Assembly (NCBI GenBank): GCA_003989085.1
Contig: RXIV01000001.1
Span: 682,001-746,000 of the forward strand
Reading direction: 5' to 3'
Origin: Candidatus Competibacteraceae bacterium
Lineage (GTDB): Bacteria; Pseudomonadota; Gammaproteobacteria; Competibacterales; Competibacteraceae
Length of the DNA stretch: 64,000 bases
Part shown: positions 8,418 through 16,824 of the stretch, in pieces
Layout: the number at the start of each line of letters is the position of its first letter
Position numbering within the stretch: position 1 is the stretch's first letter
Notes under the pieces: generated by a model
Told to the model about the DNA's origin: nothing
The model's database searches: none
What the model saw: only the letters and a program-made list of their open reading frames with translations
Position numbers and translations under genes: made by a program

Positions 8418-8711
8418 ATGTGGCGCGAAATCGTGGTTTCCCTGTTGATCACCGTTGGCGCGGCGCTGGTGCTGATCAGCGCCATCGGTTTGGTCCGCTT
8501 GCCGGACTATCTCAGTCGTCTGCATGCCCCCACCAAAACCGCCACCCTTGGCGTTGGCAGTTTGTTGCTGGCTTCCGCGCTGCATTTTGGCGGTCTGCAC
8601 GAATTGCTGGTCCTCGCCTTCCTGTTCCTGACAGCCCCGATCAGCGCCCAGTTAATGGGCGGGTTAAAAGTGAAAGGCGAAACTGGAACGTCGGGAGCAG
8701 ATGATGCATGA
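8418..8711 (+). CDS. mnhG: Mrp-type Na+/H+ antiporter subunit G
   Basis: A 97-residue protein with a near-perfect Shine-Dalgarno GGAGGT at 8406-8411. It matches MnhG/MrpG: ISAIGLVRLPDYLSRLHAPTK followed by TLGVGSLLLASAL and FLTAPISAQLM. It completes an E-F-G cluster. No Mrp A, B, C or D genes follow; the next gene is malonyl-CoA decarboxylase. Confidence 0.9.
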   Translation: MWREIVVSLLITVGAALVLISAIGLVRLPDYLSRLHAPTKTATLGVGSLLLASALHFGGLHELLVLAFLFLTAPISAQLMGGLKVKGETGTSGADDA

Positions 8712-8822
8712 CCACTGAAATTCTGCTTGAATTAAGGCGGCCTTCTATACTGCTATCTCGAACGGCATACGGCGATCCGCTGGTTTAACGGCGGCAGCCA
8801 TTGATCCCAAAGGCGCTTTGTC

Positions 8823-10280
8823 ATGACTGAATCAACGACCCACGAATCTGAAACCGTCCGCGCCAGCCTGCTGGATCGCACCATGAACAACCTTCGCGAA
8901 GCCTGGCAGGAAATGGCCGATTGGCGCGGCGGGTTATTCACTGCGACGCCCGGCCCCAGTCTGCCCGACAAGGATGCGGAGGCGCTCAAAATCCAGATGC
9001 GTGATTGTCTGGAAGGACGGGGTGGCGAAGTATCGGCTCGCGCCCGAGCCGCTAACCTGGGCCGTGCTTATTTGTCGCTGAATGCCCAGGGCCGCAAGCG
9101 GTTCCTGCAAATTCTGGCGACTGAGTTCGACATCGACCGCAAGGTGGTGGATAAGGCGGTCGCAGCTCTGTCGAAAGCAAGCGATCCCAAAGACCGCGCC
9201 AAGGCGGAACGCACCTTGCGCGAGGTCTTGCAGCCGCCCCGCTTGCGGCTGCTGGCGCAATTGAACGCTCTGCCGGAGGGTTTCTTGTTTCTGGTGGATT
9301 TACGCGAGGAACTGCTGGGTTGGAGTAAGGATGACCCGGCGCTGGCAGCGTTGGAGCGTGATTTGCTGTCGTTGCTCGCCTCCTGGTTTGATGTCGGTTT
9401 TCTCGAACTGCGGCGCATTACCTGGGATTCGCCGGCCTCGCTGCTGGAAAAGCTGTTCGCCTATGAAGCCGTCCATCCCATTCGCAGTTGGAACGATCTG
9501 AAAAACCGGCTCAGTTCCGACCGACGCTGTTTCGCCTTTTTTCATCCGCGTATGGCTAACGAACCGCTGATTATCGTTCAGGTGGCGCTGGTGGATGGCA
9601 TCGCCGACAACGTCCAGACCTTGCTGGATGAAGCCGCGCCGGTGCTGGACCCCGCCAAGGCCGATACCGCCATCTTTTATTCGATCTCCAATGCCCACGA
9701 TGGTTTGAGCGGCATCAGCTTCGGCAACTTCCTGATCAAACGGGTGGTGGATGAACTGGCGAGCGAGTTCAAGAACCTCAAGAGCTTCGCCACGCTGTCG
9801 CCGATTCCCGACTTTGGGCCGTGGCTGGAGCGCAAGCTGAATGAACCCGGCAAAGACGTGGAAGCAAGTTGGTTGACCGCTGTCGACCGTAAAGCGCTGG
9901 CCGCCGCCGCTGGCACCGGCAAAGAGCCAGTCTCGCTGAAAACCCTATTGCAGACGCCAGGCTGGCATCAGAAGCCGGAACTGACCAAGGCGCTGAAAGC
10001 ACCCATGTTGCGACTGGTCGCCCGTTATCTGGTCAAGGAGAAGAAGCGCGACAGTAGCACGGCGCTGGATCGGGTGGCCCGCTTTCACCTTTCCAATGGA
10101 GCACGAATCGAGCGGGTCAACTGGTTGGCCGATACCTCAGATCACGGCTTGAATCAATCGGCAGGGATGATGGTGAACTACCTTTACAAGCTCGACGACA
10201 TTGAAAGCAACCACGAGGCTTATCGTGGTGAGGGCAAGGTAACGACCTCATCGACTATCCGAGCGCTGCTGAAAGCCTGA
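8823..10280 (+). CDS. Malonyl-CoA decarboxylase
   Basis: A 485-residue protein of the MCD (MatA/MLYCD) family, which converts malonyl-CoA to acetyl-CoA and CO2. An N-terminal helical region covers about residues 1-160. The C-terminal acetyltransferase-like fold carries the family motif FYSISNAHDGLSGISFGNF, which contains the catalytic-serine region, and the end block RFHLSNGARIERVNWLAD, which holds the catalytic His. The length matches bacterial MCDs. It is separated from the antiporter genes by 111 bp. TATACT at 8746-8751 could be a -10 box, but no good -35 was seen. No malonyl-CoA synthetase (matB) neighbours it. Confidence 0.9.
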   Translation: MTESTTHESETVRASLLDRTMNNLREAWQEMADWRGGLFTATPGPSLPDKDAEALKIQMRDCLEGRGGEVSARARAANLGRAYLSLNAQGRKRFLQILATEFDIDRKVVDKAVAALSKASDPKDRAKAERTLREVLQPPRLRLLAQLNALPEGFLFLVDLREELLGWSKDDPALAALERDLLSLLASWFDVGFLELRRITWDSPASLLEKLFAYEAVHPIRSWNDLKNRLSSDRRCFAFFHPRMANEPLIIVQVALVDGIADNVQTLLDEAAPVLDPAKADTAIFYSISNAHDGLSGISFGNFLIKRVVDELASEFKNLKSFATLSPIPDFGPWLERKLNEPGKDVEASWLTAVDRKALAAAAGTGKEPVSLKTLLQTPGWHQKPELTKALKAPMLRLVARYLVKEKKRDSSTALDRVARFHLSNGARIERVNWLADTSDHGLNQSAGMMVNYLYKLDDIESNHEAYRGEGKVTTSSTIRALLKA

Positions 10281-10463
10281 GTTGTAGTAATCGAAATTAA
10301 TCGAGGCTATTCTTCCCCTCCCTGGATCGGGAGAGGCGGCGCGAAGCACCAGAGTGGTTTGACATCCGGTGATGGTCATCCGGTTGTTGAAATCTGACAA
10401 TCTGCTCTGTTGCACAAACTTTACCAGAACCCCCAAGTTCACAATCCCCACTAAAATCCCTCG
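10281..10463. other. Intergenic gap with a small hairpin
   Basis: Contains only a short CTCCC/GGGAG hairpin near 10317-10332, without a T-run. No gene or convincing promoter could be supported. Confidence 0.35.
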
Positions 10464-11528
10464 ATGACGCCGGTAAAGTTTGAGAATATCCAAGCATTAC
10501 GCGGCGTCGCTGTGCTGCTTGTGGTTTTTTGCCATTTGCAGGCCATTGAACAGAAGTATAGCCCCGGAGCGACGTTTCTTCCTGACTGGCTGGATTATGC
10601 AATAGCCAGTGTTGATCTTTTTTTTGTTATCAGTGGTTTTGTCATTGCTACGGTTACACGGGGTCAGTTTCAGTCTTTGTCCAAGGCTGGGCACTTTATT
10701 TTTCAGCGAGTGACCCGTATTTATCCTCCTTACTGGTTCTACAGTACTCTGGTCCTGATTATCTGGTTGTATAAACCGGAAATGGTTAATGCTGGACAGG
10801 GCCATCAGATTAATCTCTTGGCTTCTTTTCTAATCATCCCCCAGGATTTGCTGCCACTGGTTATGGTCGGGTGGACCTTAATTCATGAGATGTACTTTTA
10901 TATAGTCATCACAGTGATGATGCCGATTATTCCCGAACGGATATTTCCAGTCTTGCTGGTGCTATGGACACTGATTGTGATCAGTGGGTTCTTGTACTTT
11001 ATAACAAACTGTGATGGGAATTATTCTGCAACAGTGCGAGTCATCTTTCACCCACTCACTTTAGATTTTATCGGGGGCGCAGCGGCTGCTTTACTTCTGA
11101 ATAGCCGCATTCTCAATAATGATCGTGTGATTATTGCCATTGTAATCTCTATATTCTTATGTTCCGTTATTTGGTTTAATATAAATCAATCTGTTCTGAA
11201 AATAGAGGGTTTGCTGAGGGTATTATTGTTTGGGATTCCGTCGCTTCTAGTAGTCTACGCGGCGGCAAGATCAGAAATAAACGGGACTGCATATTTTCCA
11301 AAAAGCATGATAAAAATTGGTGATGCCTCGTACTCAATATATCTCTCACATGTCCTAGTGCTATCTGCCTTAGGTCGCATCTGGGCGAAAATGGCTACTA
11401 CTGGAGCAACAGCGCATGTCATTATGCTTGTAGTCATGCTTTTAGCCACCATCAGCGTTGGATTACTGAGTTATCGTTGGATTGAGATTCCTATTTTGAA
11501 TAGCATCCGGCGGTGGAGAACTCGATAA
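10464..11528 (+). CDS. Acyltransferase family 3 membrane protein
   Basis: A 354-residue multi-pass protein of the acyltransferase-3 (OafA/NodX-like) family, which O-acetylates polysaccharides or other envelope sugars. The family opening is clear: N-I-Q-A-L-R-G-V-A-V-L-L-V-V with a membrane-adjacent His (FCHLQ), then VDLFFVISGFVIA and a positively charged loop (FQRVTRIYPPYWFYS). About ten membrane helices follow. Base use is noticeably more AT-rich than in the flanking genes, and a methyltransferase lies nearby on the other strand, which fits a horizontally acquired surface-polysaccharide gene (inference). Confidence 0.85.
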   Translation: MTPVKFENIQALRGVAVLLVVFCHLQAIEQKYSPGATFLPDWLDYAIASVDLFFVISGFVIATVTRGQFQSLSKAGHFIFQRVTRIYPPYWFYSTLVLIIWLYKPEMVNAGQGHQINLLASFLIIPQDLLPLVMVGWTLIHEMYFYIVITVMMPIIPERIFPVLLVLWTLIVISGFLYFITNCDGNYSATVRVIFHPLTLDFIGGAAAALLLNSRILNNDRVIIAIVISIFLCSVIWFNINQSVLKIEGLLRVLLFGIPSLLVVYAAARSEINGTAYFPKSMIKIGDASYSIYLSHVLVLSALGRIWAKMATTGATAHVIMLVVMLLATISVGLLSYRWIEIPILNSIRRWRTR

Positions 11529-11546
11529 TATACCTGCTGCTGTTAT

Positions 11547-11573
11547 TTCCTCCACGAAAAAGCACGGGAGGAA
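11547..11573. terminator. Hairpin between convergent genes
   Basis: A 7-bp stem TTCCTCC (11547-11553) with GGAGGAA (11567-11573) lies between the acyltransferase and the convergent methyltransferase. There is no clear T-run on either strand, so it is a possible bidirectional terminator only. Confidence 0.35.
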
Positions 11574-11611
11574 GGAAAGAATAGAGAAATCAGAACGGCG
11601 CTGACAGAACA

Positions 11612-12352
11612 CTAGAATAAGGGCGGTATCTTATTGACTTTCTGAACAACAAAATAAATCTCAGGATTGATCCATGCCCCAAAAATGGGGATCGGGCTGG
11701 CTGACTGTTTCAGAATCATCAGGTGCTGGCTTTTGAGCAATGCGCGAAAACGCCGATAGTCGAAGCCCAGATGATGCGGGTGGTACCACCAACCTGTAGC
11801 GATTTCGTTGATTGGGCGGGATTGCGGCGGGAATCCAACAGTGGCACGTAGTACATTACCCGGCGTCGCATCAAAATCCCCGAAACGTCGCGTCATTCTA
11901 AAAATACCCTTATAGAGCGCCGGAAGGTACACTTCTATCGGTACGCCCATGATGGCGATTCCGCTATTTCGCAGTACCGAGCGAATCAATGAAAAGGCTT
12001 TCTCTGCTTCGTTCACCGGCAGATGCTCGAAGACCTCAAGACAATAAAGCAGATCAACGGACTCTTTACTCACTGCACCCATATCACTCACGAAGCGAAT
12101 CTGCTGAAATTTTTCTGTATTTTTCTGGGCTTCCGCCATTAAATCAAAGGTGGGTTCATAGCAAATAATGTGGGCTTTCGGAAAAAAATTAATCAACCGT
12201 TTTGACAATTCGCCATTGCCTGCCCCAAAGTCAAGTACGGTGTTTATACCCTGAAAGTGGGCAGTAAGCTGGATCGCATCAGCCAATCGACGTTGTTGCA
12301 GCCAGCGCTTGATCGGATTCTGGTCGCAAAAGGTGATATCAGCGTAGGACAT
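11612..12352 (-). CDS. Class I SAM-dependent methyltransferase
   Basis: A 246-residue protein with the SAM-binding motif I VLDFGAGNGELS at residues 39-50, an acidic residue after strand 2 (CYEPTF), and the motif LLYCLEVFEHLPVNEAE typical of Methyltransf_11-type enzymes. The substrate is unknown; similar enzymes often modify lipids, quinones or sugar intermediates. Its start lies 14 bp inside the end of azlD, so it is probably the last gene of the minus-strand run. Codons are somewhat more AT-rich than in the upstream genes. Confidence 0.82.
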   Translation of the reverse strand: MSYADITFCDQNPIKRWLQQRRLADAIQLTAHFQGINTVLDFGAGNGELSKRLINFFPKAHIICYEPTFDLMAEAQKNTEKFQQIRFVSDMGAVSKESVDLLYCLEVFEHLPVNEAEKAFSLIRSVLRNSGIAIMGVPIEVYLPALYKGIFRMTRRFGDFDATPGNVLRATVGFPPQSRPINEIATGWWYHPHHLGFDYRRFRALLKSQHLMILKQSASPIPIFGAWINPEIYFVVQKVNKIPPLF

Positions 12353-12698
12353 GCGGGTTCAAGGAATCAGCTATGGTCAATGGCGGAACACCCCCATTCA
12401 GTAGCGCCAGCATCGTAAAACCGCCGACCAGGGTCCACAACACGCTGCGAGTCTGAACCGCAATAGCTATGGCGACCAGTCCGGCAACCAGCCGGGCATT
12501 GTTCAAGGACAGCCACAGCGCCCCCTGCGGCATCAGTAATTCCGGAATCACCAGCGCGGTCAGGGCAGCCACCGGGACAAATGGCAGCAGCGTTCGGAAC
12601 CAGCGCGGGAAAGTCAGTCGGCCTTCCGCCGCAATGAACGACAGGCGAATCACGAAAGTCACCATACCGCAGGCCAACATCGTCCACCAGATACTCAT
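12339..12698 (-). CDS. azlD: AzlD-family branched-chain amino acid export subunit
   Basis: A 119-residue protein with about four membrane helices. The start at 12698 is chosen because its ATGA overlaps the AzlC stop; an in-frame upstream extension lies wholly within azlC. Family features are MLACGMVTFVIRLSFIA at the start and FVPVAALTALVIPELL, plus a C-terminal helix ending LALLNGG. AzlD works with AzlC to export branched-chain amino acids or analogues across the inner membrane. Confidence 0.87.
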   Translation of the reverse strand: MSIWWTMLACGMVTFVIRLSFIAAEGRLTFPRWFRTLLPFVPVAALTALVIPELLMPQGALWLSLNNARLVAGLVAIAIAVQTRSVLWTLVGGFTMLALLNGGVPPLTIADSLNPHVLR

Positions 12699-13390
12699 CG
12701 CCGGGCCTCCGCCACCCACCAGCCTGCCGCTATTCCGGCCAGCGCCGCCGCTAGTAACCCCAGTTTGAAGGGAAAACCGGCTGCCAACAGCGCCACGCCC
12801 CCGGATACTGCCGCCGTCGCCAGCATTGCCCGGTTTCGGATCAACGGCGCAACGATGGCGATAAAAGTCAGCGGCAAGGCGAAATCCAGCGACCAGTGCG
12901 CCGGCAACCGGGCGCCCAGCATGACGCCCGCCGCAGTGGACAGTTGCCAGCCACCCCACAGCGCCAGACCCGCGCCCAGATAGAACCAGTGTCGCTGCGA
13001 GCCCGCCTCGCCCGCAGATTCTCGCTGGCTGATCGCGGCGAAGGCTTCATCCGTCAGCAGATAGGCCAGCGCCAATTTCCAGTGGCGCGGCAGGTGGGCA
13101 ATGCGGGGCGCCAGTGCCGCGCTGTACAGGGCATGACGCAGGTTGAGCAAGCCGACTTCGGCGATGATCACCGTCGCCGGTGCGCCTACGCCAAGCAACT
13201 GGCAGAACAGAAATTGCGCCGAACCGGCAAACAGGATGCTCGACATCGCCAGCGCCGCCGCTGGACTGAGACCATTCGCCAGCGCCAGCGCCCCATAGAT
13301 CATCCCGAACGGGATAACGCCCACTAGCAGCGGTGCGAGCGCGAAGACACCGGCCCGAAACTCCTGGAACGCCGATGCGGCGTTGTTCAT
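12695..13390 (-). CDS. azlC: AzlC-family amino acid exporter subunit
   Basis: A 231-residue protein with about six membrane helices. Recognisable AzlC blocks are LLVGVIPFGMIYGALA, SSILFAGSAQFLF, LLNLRHALYSAALAP and LAYLLTDEAFA. It is the larger partner of AzlD in an amino-acid efflux pair. Its start overlaps the larC stop by 4 bp and its stop overlaps azlD by 4 bp, giving a chain of coupled translation. Confidence 0.9.
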   Translation of the reverse strand: MNNAASAFQEFRAGVFALAPLLVGVIPFGMIYGALALANGLSPAAALAMSSILFAGSAQFLFCQLLGVGAPATVIIAEVGLLNLRHALYSAALAPRIAHLPRHWKLALAYLLTDEAFAAISQRESAGEAGSQRHWFYLGAGLALWGGWQLSTAAGVMLGARLPAHWSLDFALPLTFIAIVAPLIRNRAMLATAAVSGGVALLAAGFPFKLGLLAAALAGIAAGWWVAEARR

Positions 13391-14592
13391 GACGACGCGG
13401 CTACCGACGCCACTGGCAACCCTTGCGTCGCCAGCACCGCTTGCACCGCCGCGTAAACCGCGTGAATTGGTACGCCTTGCTCCAGCGCCAGCCGTTTGCA
13501 GTCTTCATATTCCGGTTTACAGCGCAGTAGCCGGCCGTGATGCCGCGCCGTCTTGACTACCACTTCACCGTAACGGGTTTCCACCTGCATGATTTCCCAA
13601 ACTAGCCCGGTGCGAGCCACCGCGTGGCGACGCACCCCTAAAGTAGTGGTCTCAGTCAGTAGCAGTTCGGTCAAGGCAGGAACCAGCACCGGTTGACACA
13701 ACACGCTGAGCGTCATCCCAGGCCGGTTCTTCTTCATTAGCGCCGGAGTCAGCCAGACATCATGGGCTCCGGCAGCCAACAACCGATCCAGCGCCAAATC
13801 GTAGCATTCCGGATTCATGTCATCGACGCTGCATTCCAGCATCACCCAATCACCGGTTTCGCCAGTTACCATCGGGTCCATCTCGCCCAGACAGACCCGT
13901 AGCACGTTGGGAGCCTGGCTATCGTAATGGCCGATACCGTAGCCCACCCGGTGAATGATCAGGGCGGGCCGGGTGACGAATTCATCGACCACCGTTACCA
14001 GTAGCGCCGCGCCCGTCGGGGTAGTGGCCTCGAACGGGGCCGCGCCAAACTTGACCGGAACGCCCTTGAGCAATTCCAGGGTTGCCGGGGTGGGAACCGG
14101 CAACATGCCATGCGGGCCTTGAAGCAACCCGCTACCCAGTTCTACCGGCGAACACAGAATCCGGTCCACATTGAGCCGATCCAGGGCGATCGCCCCGCCA
14201 ACAACAGCCACGATGGCGTCCAGCGCTCCGACTTCGTGGAAATCAATACGGTCAGGCGAGGTGTCATGGATGCGGGCTTCGGCTTCCGCCAGCCGACGGA
14301 ATACCGCCACGGCCCGATCCCGCACCGCATCCCTGAGGGCGCTGCGGCCAATGATCGCCTCGATCTGGCGCAGGTTGCGATGTTCCGGCTGGTTGGGTTC
14401 GACCACCACCCGCACTTGAGCACCGGTGACGCCCTTACGATTGATGCGGTTGGCCTGAACGCCATACCCCTCCAATCCCAGCCCGGTTAATTCCAGCACC
14501 AGTTCGTCATAGTCCACACCTAAATCCAGCAGAGCGGCCAGATGCATATCGCTGCTGATGCCAGCGGAACAGTCATAGTAGAGAATTTTCAT
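13387..14592 (-). CDS. larC: Nickel-pincer cofactor biosynthesis protein LarC
   Basis: A 401-residue LarC/DUF111 protein. LarC inserts nickel into the pyridinium-bisthiocarboxylate precursor to make the nickel-pincer cofactor of lactate racemase and related enzymes. The N-terminus ILYYDCSAGISSDMHLAALLDLG matches the family's D-C-x-x-G-I-S-x-D-M pattern, and blocks RIDFHEVGALDAIV and PTGAALLVT are present. It is full length. In many genomes larC is translated through a programmed frameshift into larC1/C2; here it is a single frame. No larB, larE or LarA-like gene is nearby. The neighbours are aas upstream and azlC overlapping downstream. Confidence 0.88.
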   Translation of the reverse strand: MKILYYDCSAGISSDMHLAALLDLGVDYDELVLELTGLGLEGYGVQANRINRKGVTGAQVRVVVEPNQPEHRNLRQIEAIIGRSALRDAVRDRAVAVFRRLAEAEARIHDTSPDRIDFHEVGALDAIVAVVGGAIALDRLNVDRILCSPVELGSGLLQGPHGMLPVPTPATLELLKGVPVKFGAAPFEATTPTGAALLVTVVDEFVTRPALIIHRVGYGIGHYDSQAPNVLRVCLGEMDPMVTGETGDWVMLECSVDDMNPECYDLALDRLLAAGAHDVWLTPALMKKNRPGMTLSVLCQPVLVPALTELLLTETTTLGVRRHAVARTGLVWEIMQVETRYGEVVVKTARHHGRLLRCKPEYEDCKRLALEQGVPIHAVYAAVQAVLATQGLPVASVAASS

Positions 14593-14631
14593 CGGTCAGG
14601 AGTGGGCCGTCAGAGTGGTCAGGGATCGCGG

Positions 14632-16821
14632 CTATTTCGCAGAGGCGCAGGGCGGAGAGGAGCAAAGGGCGGCTTCTGCCAGTCGCCGGATGCCCCGATA
14701 GTCCGGCTTGCCGGAGCCAAGCTGCGGAATTTCCCGCACCGTCAGCACCCGCTGAGGTAAGTACAACGCGCTGAGTCCGGCTTGATGCGCCGCCGAAATT
14801 AATTCCTGACGGTCGGCATCGCGGCGGGTCGTCAGCAACACAATCTGCTCGCCCTTGACCGGGTCGGGCAGATTCAGTGCGACCTGGTGTGCTTCCGGCC
14901 AACAGCTGGCGGCCAGTTGCTCTACCCTCGCCAGCGAGATCATTTCTCCGCCCAGTTTAGCAAAGCGTTTGGCCCGACCCAGGATGGTGACAAAACCATC
15001 GTCATCGATGCGCACGATGTCGCCGGTATCATGCCAACCCGGCCCGCGCTCGGTGCGCGGCGGCATCAGGTTTCCCGGCTGACCGGGTAACAGATAGCCG
15101 GCCATCACATTCGCGCCCCGCACACAGAGCAAACCACCCTCGGCGATACCTGCCACCGGCTCCAAATCATGTTCGATACCGGGAACCAGTTTGCCGACTG
15201 TACCGCTGCGATGATGGCGACGCGAGTTAGTCGCCAGCACCGGACTGGCCTCGGTTAGGCCGTAACCCTCGCTGATGCGGATACCAAACTTGTCCGCCCA
15301 CAGCCGCCGGGTCTCATCGTGCAACGGCTCCGCGCCCATGATCACCAGCCGGAGGCTGAAAAAGTCGTAGGGATCGGCGTGATGGCCGTAGCCCATGAGA
15401 AAGGTATTGGTTCCAAACAGCACGGTGGCGCGGCGCTCGTAGCTGAGTTCCGGGATGACATGGTAGTGCAGCGGCGATGGATAAAGGATGAGCCGCGTTC
15501 CCAGCAGCAACGGCGTCAACGTGGCCGTGGTCAGGCCGAAGGCGTGGAACAGCGGCAGCGCGTTCAGAATCACGTCGCTGGGCATGATGTCCAGTACCGC
15601 GCGGGCTTGGGCGATGTTGGCCAGCAGGTTGCGATGCGTCAGCACCACGCCTTTGGGTTCGCGCTCGGAACCGGAAGTGAACAGGATCACCGCCGGATCA
15701 TCGGCCTGCACCGACCCGGCCAGCCGGCGGAAATTCCAGCCGGGAGCCAGCGCCCGCGCCAGTCCGCGCAATTTCACCGGCAAGGTGGCGCGTGGCTGTA
15801 AATCCTCCAGAAACAGCACCTCAACCTGTTCGCTCAGCGCGGCGACTTGGGTTTGCAGACTGGCAGCATCCACCAACGCTCGCGAGGTACAGACCGTATG
15901 AACTTCAGCAGTGTGGCAGGCGCTGATCAGTTCGTGGCTACCGGCAGTGAAGTTCAGCAACACTGGCACCCGTCCGCGCAGGTGCAGGGCCAGCAAGGCG
16001 ATCACTGCGGAGGCGGCGTTGGGTAACAACAGCCCGATCTGGTGCTGACTGGCACAGGCCGGTTCCAGCCACTCGGCCAGGATGAAGGCGCGGCGAAACA
16101 GCGTCCGCCAGCCCAACCGTTGCTGCTGGACGTCTTCGATAATGATTCGGCTACCGCCATGCCGTTCCCACGCCTCCAGCAACGCCATGATCAGCGGCTG
16201 ATCGATGCTCATCCCGGCGTAAGCCAATTCGACCATCCGCTCATCCAGTTGCCGGCTCAGTTCCCGGCGACGAGCGCGGCTGTTGGTCGCGTGGCTCGTT
16301 AGACGGCGCGGCGGCAGCATGGTCAGGCGAATGCGGGGAAACCACTGTCGCCGCACCATCCCGCCCAGCCGGGATAACAAACTGTACTGAGCGCCCTCGA
16401 TGTAAACCGGCAGCAACGCAGCATCGGCTTTGTCCGCCGCCAGCGCCGGCCCTTCGTAGATTTTCATCAACGCCCCGGTGACGCTGATTCGGCCTTCCGG
16501 GAACACTGTAACCCGCTCGCCGGCCCGAAGATGCTGGATCAGCGTTTTCAGATAATGCGAGTTGGTCGGATCGATGCTGATATGGCGGGTGATCGCGATA
16601 AACGGCTTGACCCACCAGCGTCGGGCCATCTGGGTATTGATCACAAAGATCGGCAGCTCCGGCAGGAACGCCGCCAGCAACGCTCCGTCCAGATAGGACA
16701 CATGATTGGCGATAATCAACAGCCGGGGTTCATCATGCGGGTAGTGTTCCCAGCCGCGTAGTTCCACCCGGAACAGCCGCCGAAACAGCCCACGGACCAG
16801 CCGTTGCAAGACATGACGCAT
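14632..16821 (-). CDS. aas: Bifunctional 2-acylglycerophosphoethanolamine acyltransferase / acyl-ACP synthetase
   Basis: A 729-residue two-domain protein close to the usual Aas length. The N-terminal PlsC-type acyltransferase has the HX4D motif NHVSYLD (His40, Asp45) and FPEGRIS at about 101-107. From about residue 230 an AMP-forming domain follows, with the phosphate-binding loop FTSGSEREPKG and the motif EGYGLTEASP, then HDTGDIVRIDDDGF. Aas re-acylates lyso-phosphatidylethanolamine at the inner membrane using acyl-ACP it makes itself. It starts 3 bp after prfC ends, so the two are certainly co-transcribed. Confidence 0.92.
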   Translation of the reverse strand: MRHVLQRLVRGLFRRLFRVELRGWEHYPHDEPRLLIIANHVSYLDGALLAAFLPELPIFVINTQMARRWWVKPFIAITRHISIDPTNSHYLKTLIQHLRAGERVTVFPEGRISVTGALMKIYEGPALAADKADAALLPVYIEGAQYSLLSRLGGMVRRQWFPRIRLTMLPPRRLTSHATNSRARRRELSRQLDERMVELAYAGMSIDQPLIMALLEAWERHGGSRIIIEDVQQQRLGWRTLFRRAFILAEWLEPACASQHQIGLLLPNAASAVIALLALHLRGRVPVLLNFTAGSHELISACHTAEVHTVCTSRALVDAASLQTQVAALSEQVEVLFLEDLQPRATLPVKLRGLARALAPGWNFRRLAGSVQADDPAVILFTSGSEREPKGVVLTHRNLLANIAQARAVLDIMPSDVILNALPLFHAFGLTTATLTPLLLGTRLILYPSPLHYHVIPELSYERRATVLFGTNTFLMGYGHHADPYDFFSLRLVIMGAEPLHDETRRLWADKFGIRISEGYGLTEASPVLATNSRRHHRSGTVGKLVPGIEHDLEPVAGIAEGGLLCVRGANVMAGYLLPGQPGNLMPPRTERGPGWHDTGDIVRIDDDGFVTILGRAKRFAKLGGEMISLARVEQLAASCWPEAHQVALNLPDPVKGEQIVLLTTRRDADRQELISAAHQAGLSALYLPQRVLTVREIPQLGSGKPDYRGIRRLAEAALCSSPPCASAK

Positions 16822-16824
16822 GGC

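Noticed and set aside
8721-8751. Candidate promoter before malonyl-CoA decarboxylase
   Set aside because: TATACT is a good -10, but the possible -35 boxes give spacers of 13 or 19 bases, so it was not listed as a feature.
14110-14490. Frames opposite larC
   Set aside because: Shadows of LarC with no independent support.
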